A DNA stretch of 64,000 bases from assembly GCA_012934845.2 (NCBI GenBank), contig WNNJ02001684.1, positions 1-64,000 of the forward strand. Reading direction: 5' to 3'. This document shows positions 23,681 through 35,400 of this stretch, piece by piece; position 1 is the first letter of the stretch; every line of letters begins with the position of its first letter. Below the pieces are notes generated by a model. The model saw only the letters and a list, made by a program, of their open reading frames with translations, had not been told where the DNA came from and made no database searches. Position numbers and translations under genes: made by a program. Origin of the DNA: Pomphorhynchus laevis. Taxonomy: Eukaryota; Acanthocephala; Palaeacanthocephala; Echinorhynchida; Pomphorhynchidae.

Positions 23681-23739
23681 TATAAAATAAAACAATTGTA
23701 AAATATACAAATCAACAAAATAAAAAAAATAAATTTAAA

Positions 23740-24260
23740 CTTTAGAGTGGAATATTTTGATGGATGAATAATAAACAATATGCTTTGTATTAGAATAAGA
23801 TACACCAGATAATTAAATTTCATCAAAGGATAAACGTCAATAGCATATATTTGGCCTCGCTGATAAGATGGCAGTTCTTTCTGATGATCTTTAATCATTA
23901 TTATGATACATCGTCTTCTATTTATTATTCAATTTATAAAAATTGACTCTTTTAAATTTTAAAAATAAATTTTGTCGTTCTGTAAATGTTAATTGTATAA
24001 AATCTTTATAATTATTTATTATTTATAATTATTTATCTTTATTTTTATTTATATTTAGTAATTTAATTTTAATGTTATATTATAAATCCTATAAAATTTT
24101 ATAAAAATACTTGGAATCAATTAAAATCAGCTTATTTTAAATTTCAATTTTAAATTTTTACTTGATATAAATTGTGTAAAATCTTATATAATTATTTATC
24201 ATTTATCTTTATTTTTACTTTATATATGGTATAAATATGTTTACTCAGTTATCTGATCTG
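23740..24260 (+). repeat. Dispersed hairpin module after an RT fragment
   Basis: gagtggaatattttgatgg, gtattagaataagatacacc and ggcctcgctgataagatgg belong to the module; the stem is largely lost. The AT-rich tail is partly duplicated (aaattttaacttgatataaat-like text twice) up to 24250. Confidence 0.6.
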
Positions 24261-25839
24261 CTTTATGTCTTCCCGCCAAAAATAAGTTGTCGTCTCAGTA
24301 TTGAAAAAATAAGTTGACGTCTCAGTAAAAACAGAATGATATTAAGATAAAACGTTTCAGCCATTTTAAAATAGTACATTTCTTCTTTATTTACATTTTT
24401 TTTATCATTTTTATCATTTTTGTTTTTTAACAAAGAAACCAAATTATTTAATACCAACTTTGCGCTCTCGAAATTCTGTAGACGGTACAGTATCTATGGA
24501 ATAAAACAACTTACGTATCATGTGATAGTCAAGTCACAAAGAAATCATTATACTATTCTAAAAATTGAGTGTTAAATACCAAATTAAATATTTATTTAAA
24601 GCATTTAGTAGTCGCAGTATAATGCGATTTTAGCCATTTGCAAAAAGCGTAACGTGTCGAAATTATATGTTGTGTGCTCGATAATGCTGTATTCTTGACG
24701 ACGAAACACTTCCCTGTGTTTTTAGTTAGCACTGGAAAACTGAGATTGGATAACAAACATAACAAAATTAATTTCATCAGAGAAAATTAATTATCATTTT
24801 TATCTATCGTCTGCTATTTTTTATTGACTCTATTAAATTTTTATATGAAGCGAATTATGATTTCAATAATTATAAATTATAATTATAAATTAATTAATTA
24901 TAATTATAATTATTAATATAATTATTATAATTGTTTATTTTATAAATAATTATCTGATTTATTTATAGTTTGTAATATTTTTATAGCCTCTACGCATTTC
25001 ACCTATTACACGTATTACATCTTTTAAACCACATTCCACTCATTTAATCCCCATTTTTATATTTCTTCGATTGATATCAATGGAAGTCTAAAGAAAAAGT
25101 AAAAATGTCATAGTTTGCTGATACCATGTTTAAGAACATTTCATAGCATAACAACTAGTCTACAACTATATGGTAATAGTCTACAACTATATTTTATATA
25201 ATTTCATATCAGTGTGTTTTTAAGGATTTTTTGTGTTTTCATAAAAACAAACACGATGCGTGAGATTTTATGTCCTAATGAGGTTTTTAAAATTTGACTT
25301 TGAATTCATTAATTCATTAATATAATCAATATTTTCATTCAATTAACTAAATATATTAATTGGTCAACTTAAAATTATTGTTTTTGCCAATTCTTTGTGT
25401 CTGCAAAGATTGTGTTTGTGCTAGATTTAAAAATCTTGTTCAAAATTTTTCGCACAAATTTATTTGCGAGATTGACTCGCAAATAATATTGCTTATATAA
25501 GTATAATATCGCTTACAGAAGAATTAGTTGGCTCTTTATCAGATAAAAATAAGAAATCTAGTTTTATTTTTTAAATTTCCGATAATGATATTGGCCTCTT
25601 CAGAAAACACTAATTTGATAAATACTAGTTTTGAAGAGACAAATCTCAGGCGTAAATTTTAAAATAAAATTATTTTTCTTATATTTTCGGAGATAGATCC
25701 AACTAATGATTACATTATTTCCGAACTCACGTTTAAAAGACTAATATAAGCATACTTATGTACGAGTTAGGGATTGACTTCCAAATCGAAGTCTATTGTC
25801 AATCTTGAGATTAAAATGGAAATTTACTTGATCAAAAAG
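24261..25839. other. Intergenic AT-rich DNA
   Basis: No gene recognised. The short minus-strand frames at 24263-24457 and 24592-24777 lack motifs and splice context. Confidence 0.45.
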
Positions 25840-26129
25840 TTTATTATTTTTCGTGGAACAAAAACATAAAAAAGTTTGCTATTTTTTACGCTCGTGGAAC
25901 AAAACGACAAAGCATTGAAAATAGAATAAATTCGTTTTGAAAGCCAAATTAGTGCAGGACAATTCGTTTCTGTTGCAAGATCTGCGGTGATAATTTTGAT
26001 AATTCTGTTGATTTTTTGTCTTTTTTGTTATAACGCCGGTTACTTAATATGAACGTCGACCAAAACTAACATTCATTTACACATCAATTTAACCAAAATG
26101 TCATATGTTCGTTTCTAATGTTGTTTAAT
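25840..26129 (-). terminator. Candidate polyadenylation signals of the four-Ig gene
   Basis: On the minus strand ATTAAA lies at 26124-26129, 72 bp past the stop, and AATAAA at 25840-25845. Either could end the transcript. Such hexamers are common in AT-rich DNA. Confidence 0.4.
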
Positions 26130-26200
26130 GTAGCTAAATCATTTCAAAAATTCAATAAAATAAAAGCAGCGAATGTTCAATAAACTAAATATCCTATTAT

Positions 26201-26400
26201 TCAAATAGAATGCAGATTAAAGACGAGAAGAATCGGATCTGTTTTCTTGACAGTATCTTTTATTACTTCCAACCTATATTTGCCATAATCATTCGCTGAG
26301 ACAGAGCTTATATCGAGTTTAAATAACTTCGATGTTGCATTGTACGAAACATTATGTTTGGCGTCTTCTTTTAAGACGTTGTCATTAATGAACCACTTCC
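26201..26400 (-). CDS. Four-Ig gene exon 10: last half Ig and stop
   Basis: KWFINDNVLKEDAKHN, LFKLDISSVSANDYGKYRLE and PILLVFNLHSI, then TGA at 26201-26203. The core Trp and the D-Y-G-K-Y motif are present. The protein ends with the final Ig strand, as twitchin and projectin do. Confidence 0.9.
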
Positions 26401-29400
26401 CTAAAAGATAAAAAGTACGAAAATAATTTTTAGATTAGAACAATCCCATTAAAAATAAAATTTTTAAAATTTATTAGTTACAATTTAATTAATAAATTCG
26501 TGTAATTATCTTCAATTATTGTTTCATTTAAATCGAAATAAATGCATTAAAAATAATTATCATAATATAATATAGCAATATAATATAATATATTGTAATA
26601 TTATATTATAATATATTATAATATAATATTATTCATAATAATTTATTATTATAATTTATTATTTATCATTATAGTTTATCATAATCAAGATAATTATACC
26701 GATTAAGATATAAACAGTGAGTATCGTAAATTTGGTAGTTAGACAGTAATTGATAGTCCAAAAACAAAAGGACTATAAAATAAATGCCTATCGACTAATA
26801 CAAACAAACTGGAATCTTGCGAAGTAAATGCTTGAATTTTCGGTAACGGGGCAAATACTTATGTCAAATGCTAATTAGCGCAAAGTACAAACGATTAATT
26901 ATATTGCCAATTACAATGCCTTTTGCCCATCTCCAACTCATTTTTTACTTCTTACCTTATACTTTTTACTTTTTACTTCTTATAATTAAAATATCAATAG
27001 ACATATTAATTTGATTAGAATTAATATAATATTAGAATTAATCGTTAAATATTCTGCGAACATATTATTTTTCTTTTTTGTACTTGTATCAAGGTAAATC
27101 ATAGTAATCCACTCAGGTTAATAATTATAAGAGCAAAATAAGTCCGAAAATTCGGACATACGTTTTATTTTCCTTATTTGTACTTGTATCCAGGTAAATC
27201 ATTCATATTATTCAATATTATTATAATATACATATTTTTTAATTTGTAACTGCATTCAAATAAAAAAACAAATTAATTAGCTGAATTAAAATTTTAGTAT
27301 GTACTTTGCCACTCTATTATTGAACGTTTAGATAAAAACGTCAACATGACACAAATTTGAGATTATTAAACATTATTTTCGTATACTAGCCGTGAAGTTA
27401 TGTAAGTTAAATTATGCCCACTACCTTAAAGTTTATATCCTTTGTCTGCTAAATTCTAATTTTATACACTTTTTAATACACTCTGATATTTTTTATTTTT
27501 GTAAATTTTGAATAACACTGTACATAAGCATCCCCGGTGAAAAAGTCAAGTTCTTAATAGCGGAAAATAACTTTTCAATTTAACATATAATGTTTTTCTT
27601 TCATCATCTTTATATGGGCTCAATTACATTATTTTTAATTTTCTTGATTTTAGTTAAATATTAATTGTAATTTAATTTATTTTTAAATGATAATTATTGG
27701 AATTTATATTTTGTACTTTACCACTCTTGACAGAAATTTCTCTCAAATTTTAAGAGAAATTTTTTTAGTTAATTTATTTTTCAATTTGACTTAAACGTAC
27801 AAGCTATAAATAAATTATAATGATATTGTTACACGTATTATAACTTTAACATATTTTTAGAATCATAATAATACGTTGGCGGATAATTAACGCCTCGTTA
27901 TGCGTTTGGCATTTTATTAGTCATTATCGCCAATTTGAAGAATTAGGCATTAAGGTAGGTAGGAATTTCGTCAGTTGATATTTCATCAGTTTTCATTTTG
28001 TCATTATGCATTTATCTTGCCCAGGGAAAATTTGATTTTAGTAATCAATTTCAATCCCCGCCAAATGTTTGATTATCTGTGATTAGCTTAGTGTACCACT
28101 GCCCTTCCACCTTGAAAAGGACCAGTTAATGTTACTTGAACATATACTGAGGACACATAGGAACATCTTATTCACGTAGTGGTCAATTTAGAATAAAATG
28201 AGACCAAAGATATATTCAGGATGTTTATAAGTTAAAAAGTTCAAAAAACTTTTGCTAAACGCTTTAACTTTTTTGTAAAGTTTTACATTTCTACATAAAA
28301 TATTAATTTAATTATTAAAACCTTAAAGAATTTTGTGATACATACCAATAAGTTTTGCCTTTGATTTAGCTTTGCAGGTAAATTGTACTTTACTTCCAGA
28401 TTTACAATTTGCTGATTTAGGAAATTGCTCAATTTGTGGATCCCGAGTCTTGTTATCATCTTCTGCAAAAGAACAAAAATATATTGTTCTAGTCAATCTT
28501 GTATGTTAGGTTAAGCTATTTCATGTTAATTATATTTCTAACACAAATTGCGCCTAGTCGTTATCGACTGTCGTGCTACATAATTTGAATCAAGTAATAA
28601 GTAAATCACTATATTTGTACTGATACAAATGGATTGATATATAACCAATTCTATATTTTAATAAGCTTGAATATTACTAAACAGAACAGTATATATAAAA
28701 ATGATTTATTCAAATACGTTTCGAGCTTTAACGCATTGGTTAACCAGACATTCAATATATAATAGCCCGAATTAATCATTGATTATGTATGATATTGACA
28801 TTAGACGTTGGAACGTTTTGGAATAAATTGTATTTTTCTCATAATCTGGTTCAGATATTTTAAAATTAACAAATTTTAAATATTTAAATATTAATGAAAG
28901 TGGAAAGTTTTAATAGATTTAAATTAATGGAAAAGTCAATTAATGATTTTTAATTATTTTTTGTTCATTGTAATTTTAAAAACAAATGTTTGGTCTAAAA
29001 TTACCTTCAATGATTATTGAACATGAACAGTTGATTGAAGAAATTGAGTTCTTGAATTCAACAGTAAAAATTCCAGCATCGTCAGGTAGAATATCCGTAA
29101 TTTTCATGAAATAAGTATTACCTTCGTTTCCACGTTCAAAATCATTACTTTCAGGGATTGCTTTGTCATTTCGGAACCACGTTATTTCAACATTATTCTG
29201 TTCTCCTCCTAAATTTAAACCAGATTACTTTAAAAAACTTTTCCGACTATTTAAACCTTCAACTTCACACTTCATTATTAAATCATTTCCTTCAGTCAAT
29301 GACTGACTTTCCAAGAATTTTAGGAATTTTAATGGAATCGGCTGATCACCTCTTTGCTTAAATGTGAAAATTATAGACAATTATAAACTTTGTACGGACA

Positions 29401-32400
29401 TACTGCAATTGAACTAGAAATTATAAAATATAGTTTAAAATTTGATAATAAAAAATCATAGAACGTTTTTTTCATTATATTATCTTATTACATTTTTGTA
29501 TTTTTAAATAATTATATTATAATATAACAAGACGTATAATTATTTAAGCAATAATTATTATAATTATTCAAGACATTATTATTCTATTTGATTATTTAAT
29601 AATTATATAATTATTCATTATTTTATAAGCTTTAAAATAATTACATTTAGATCAAAATTTTTTACAATCTTATTTATCTTATAATAAGATTGTCAATATT
29701 ATCTTAATTCACAGTCTTACTTAATCTCATTGGTATTTAATTAAACGAAAAATAAATTATGAAATTGCTGCAAATTAAAAGTAAATTAAATTATAAAACA
29801 ATAAATTTCCAATAAAAAAATAAAAATTTAAAAATTTGTACAAAAATTTAAAAAGATAACATTTTCTAACTTAAATTATAGTTGTGTACCTGTTCATCTT
29901 CATCAACTGTAGACACTTCTTGTTTGCCAACAGCATCTATATGGACAGTTTCGTCTGGTTTATCATTGTCATTCACTTTATTTTGCTCATTCTCTTTAAC
30001 GTTGTCATTTGCCAGCTCATCCGTATTGGTGTCGGAATTTGTATCACTTATTTCACTGTCAATCGCTAAAAATAAGTTTGAAAGTAAGTTTGCAAATTTC
30101 TAAATTACCATTTTTAACAGTAACTTCTGCTACACTTTCTACAACTCCAACATCATTTGTAATTATGCATTTGTATAAACCCGCGTCTTCTAGTGTTACT
30201 GTATATATAGTAAGTGTTGCTATACCATCAACTATCTCAGTTATGACCCTTCCAGATTGATCAATAGACTAAAATATATTTAGAATATATTATATTTAGA
30301 AACAACTTAATTACGTCAAGTTTCTTAATGAAACGAAAATTCTATTTTATTTAATAAATTTGAACGTTCAAAAAATTTGAATTTTTAAAATAAAAACGCT
30401 AAGATGGTGTATGAAACCCCTGTTCATCTGTAATTTAATAAAATTTAACGCTATTCAGAAATAATTAATGACTCCCTAATGGAGGGGCAATTCAATATAT
30501 CTCATTGAGTCACTCGTATTTTCGTTTTTACTTGTCGATTTGCTGTATTGTCTTCCTAAAGGTTTCACAGATATCATATCTGTCCTATGTGCCGACTTTA
30601 TTATACTTCGTGACCTCGTTAGATCTCAGATTTATTACAACGCATTAGATGCATTCTGTAGAATTAACCAATTAGTCAAAAAGTATAACGTTCCATACGC
30701 CAGGTTTCTTCTCTGTTCATTCATACTTTCAATTAGTAACCGCTCTTTACAAGTTAGAACAATCTAGCTTGACAAGTCATGATTAATCTCGATCGCACAA
30801 AGAATCTACATAAAATCGCAACATTTCAGCTTTCAACATTGGATCACTCTCATTTGATGGAGCTATTCGCTAATTTCGTACTATGCTTGTCCTTATAATT
30901 TAATATAGATTGCCTGCATCTAGTCGGGCCTATCTTTGTCTAACTTCTCACAAATAAATGATTGCCAATGTAAATTTGTTAATTGTGTGATATATGTCTC
31001 TCTGAAATCTTCCTCAACAGTATTCGCAATCTTAAACCTTGTACTATATTTCATTGCGGTCTCCTTCATCTATCTAGAACACCTGATTTCTTCTATGATC
31101 TCCAAAATAGCGATGTCTCCTTGATCCAGACATATACCGTACTCTTACATTTTATTCAAATAAAGTGGCGTTATTTACGATGGCCAAAAAGACATCTCAC
31201 TGGGAGAGTATAATAAAATTATGCTCAATTCAGATTCCCATCCACAAACGTTCATAATGTCTACCACAATAAATTATGCTTAATTCATATAACCATCCAC
31301 AAACGCTCATCAACATGTCGATGTATTTATTGAAACAACTATGAAGTCTTTACTTCATATTTTTAGCTACATATCTATCACGAATGAGCGTTTCTGAGAT
31401 AGACATTCTGCAATTAGTTAGAGATAAATATTATTTACGTATTTCTAAACCGTTGTTTTCATTTTATGATTCTCTGTTTTTGTGTTTATATTTATTTAGT
31501 TTAGCCCAATACCAAAAGGTGAAGTGGCAAATAAAAATCTTTTGATTATTAAATATTATTTATTTAAATAGATTAAATATTTACTAAAGGATGAACCAAT
31601 ATTATTGACAGACGAATCCGTTTAAAATTTATCTGTTAATCTTACACAATGAGGAACTAAAGAATTTTTTACTACATTTAGTTTATATTCGTAAAATACT
31701 CTTATCTCCGAAATTAGACTAACTTTGATTTATAAATATTTATCCTAATGTCAAATATATGTAATCTTAATGATTTAACTTTTTAAATGAGTTGATATAT
31801 ATCCTTGTAAATGCTTGCTGATATGCATTAATAATATAAAATATAAGATTGATATTATTCAGTAAATAGGTAATTTTCTGAAGATCCTAACAGTAGTTAG
31901 CGAAATATCAAAAATAATTTCATATTTCTTTGATCCAGTTCCAATAATTATTTATCAAATAAATTTATTCAAATAATTTTTTTCCTATATTTCAAAAACT
32001 GCTACTTTCAGTCTCAGATACATTATTACAATATGCGTTAAGTAAAGTTTAAATTTATTAGAGTAAGCTTTCACTATCGTTTAAATATATTGCAGGAATC
32101 GTTTGATCACATTATTAAAGCAAGCGAACTATTACTGTGGCATTGAATAATTGCTAAAAACTTTAGCTTTGAAAATGTGTAAAAAATTTATTTGTCTTTA
32201 TTTTACGCGCATAGATTTTACCAATTAATCCAGACAATTTATCTTCTTATATATATTTTCTTATATATAAGAAGATTTATATTTATAATTTAAATTATTA
32301 ATAATTTATTTGTATTTTAGTAAGAAGAGTTTAATTGCATATCGAATATACAATTGAGCACTTGAACTGTTCACATGCTGTTCAAAATAAAAATGATAAC

Positions 32401-35400
32401 AAAATTAAAAATTCCAATTTAAGAAAACGCTAGAATGTTGGAATAAGCCATATTCGACTATTAAATATTGTTTAATGTTTGAACAATACAAACTCATTTG
32501 TACCTGTTTATGAAATCAGGAGCTTTCAAAAATTAGGAACAAATTTATTTGTTAAGAATTTATTTTTGCAATATCAATCAAACTAAAACTATTAGCACCA
32601 TCAGTATCAATATATTTGCAGTATCAATAAAACACTAATTTATTTTTATATTTCGCTAGCTGCTACTAGCTCGTCAGAAACAAAAACGTATATTTTGTTC
32701 AGCAATGCTAATCATTTTATTTATCATCTTAATGAACATGTTTATTGATTCCTCTTCTAAACTTCAAATTTATCAATACTTGTTTCTTCAATTAATTTGT
32801 CTTTACTTTCTCCAAAATAATTGAAACTAGTAAGATATGATGGATGATTCGATAGAGATAATTACTAGAAAGACCGAGAGTCTAATTTACAAAAGATCTT
32901 ATAATTTTAGTTTGGTCGACGTTCAGTGTTGATTCATTTCTTAATGTACTTCAAATTAAATATCGCATAATACTTATCCATTTTATTATTCCAGCATTAG
33001 TTTAGAGTAATCCGATTCTGGATTGTTATACGTTTTCTTTTTTTCTGCGAAACAAAAAATATTTAGCACACACCTCTGAATTTGTTTTAGCTTTTAATGC
33101 TCATTGAACGAGTAGTATTATGCTATTAGATGAATTCACCAGAATAAGTAATTACTTATCCTCACATATATAATCATCTATTAAAAAGATCAAAATATAT
33201 TATTTATTGATTATTCAAATCAATAAATAATAATAAAAAATAATAAATGATTATTAAATATAATAATAAATTCTATTTTAAATAAAAAATTTCATAAATG
33301 ACGGTAAAGTTTACAACCTTTTAAGAAACGTTAACCTATTCATTGCTGTATATTATATATTCAAATACAAAAATGGATGTTATCACCTGATCGTCTTTAA
33401 TCCATTTAACATCTGGAACATTCCTATCCTTTATTCTACATTTTAGCTGCATAATTCCACCGCTATAAACTGTAACATCTGAAAGGTCTTCTTCTACTAA
33501 TGGCAATCTGACAGATGATCGTCTTCCTATAGTAAAAATATAATCCTTACGTCAGGTTTATTTTCAAAAATATTGTAATATCAATAATATTATTCATAAT
33601 ATCATTATATTATGTTTAAAATATTAATTATTAATAATATTAATATTAAAATTAATATTTAATATTAATATTAAAGATTTAATTTACTTTAAAATCATGA
33701 GATAAGTAATTATATTAAAGTAACAATTTTGGTCACTAAATTAAATATACAATAAATAATATTTTTGTAAATATTTATAACTCAATATTTAATTTGATTT
33801 TACATTAAAGACTTAATGTACTGTCCAAATGGCGAAACAAAAACTCGCATCAAATGAAAATGTTGTAAGCAGAGAAAATTGTTTTATAATTGCTCGTCTT
33901 CTAACTTCTTAAATTTACCGACAAAAGTCATATTAACTCGTGTTGATTCATTAGTTTAATATTTGAGTAATTTTTTAAGGATATTTGTATATTGACCTTA
34001 TCATGTCTTATCATGATACGACATGATAAGTCATGTACATTTACATTTATGTCAATAAATGTAAACGCATTCTAATAGCATTAAGCGTGTAAGCCATGAT
34101 AAGCTAATATCTGAACGTAAATATATCTGAGCGTAAATATAAAAAACCTCATATTTTAAAATAAATATAATAAACCTTACGATTTTTAATTTAATAATTT
34201 ATTAATAATTTATAATTTATTACGCTCAGATATATATGAGCGTAAATATCTAAGAATAAAGTTTGCTTTTAGCATAATTTTAATTAAAAACTACTGGTGA
34301 CGTTATATTAATTAGAATTTCAATAAAACGTTTTAATTAACACGCACAGTAAAGTATAAACCTGCATACTTTTTTACAATCTTCGTCGGGAAGCTTAACC
34401 CGGAATGCGCCAACCACAGACGCCTAGCCTCCAATGAGGCGTTTCTACCTTGGTCTACTAATCACACGGTGGTCTCATCAGTGTGGCCCTGTAAATTTTA
34501 ATTTTTAATATTTAAAAAATATCTTTTATAATTTCATATTAAAAATATTAAATTTTAAATATTTTAAAATTTAAAAAATATTTAAAATACTTAACTTCCA
34601 CAATTTTACATATTTTTACTTACACTCGTTTATTACAAACCTATATTAATTAAATTAGAGAAAATAATTTAAATAAACATTTTAAAATTATCAGCTTAAA
34701 TGATTATAGATAATAAAAATATAAAAGCATTTAATTTAAATATTGTTTATGATAACAATTAAAATAAATTGAGCAAAATTATGATAAAATATAATAAATA
34801 TTTTGATAAATTATATAAATAAATAGAAATTTATAAATAGAATAAATATTCTGATAAATTAAATTTGTTTATTAGAATAAATCACATAATAAATGATTCT
34901 TTAATATATATGTGATACAAACTGTTATATACACAAATGATGTGTTTATTCTAAATTCTGACAACATTAAATAATAGACATAAAATTTAATCTTAAAAAT
35001 GACCAGATATTCAAAATGGAGATACATCAAATATTTCATCTACAATATATGAAATGTATAGGTTAAGTATTATAACTGGTGATGAGATGGCATAACTTAG
35101 ATTTAAAAACTCAAAACCTAAACTGAAAGATTAAAGGATGCGTTGTAAATATTATTTTAAAAACGTTTTTTAAATATTGAGCGTACTTTGCGGAGGAGGG
35201 ATATCGTTTGTTAGAGACACTTTTCGAATGTTCTCATTTTCTGTATTAATCCTTGATGACGATTCGTTGGCATTAGAAATTGATTTTCTATATTCCGAAC
35301 GAGAAATAAGTGAATTCATAGATAGTGATCTTTTATTAGACTTGCCTCCTAAACATTTTAAAAATTGATATTTATTATTTGTTTAATTTAAAGAAAGATG

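Noticed and set aside
29882-30260. Three overlapping plus-strand open frames
   Set aside because: Antisense shadows of the acidic linker exon and an Ig half-exon on the minus strand.
34380-34490. tRNA gene or tRNA-derived SINE
   Set aside because: The GC-rich patch has no A and B box pair or cloverleaf on either strand. The minus strand fits a hammerhead instead.
35177-35368. Plus-strand open frame of 63 residues
   Set aside because: It is the antisense of the Ser/Arg-rich linker exon of the four-Ig gene, which has good splice sites and fitting phase.
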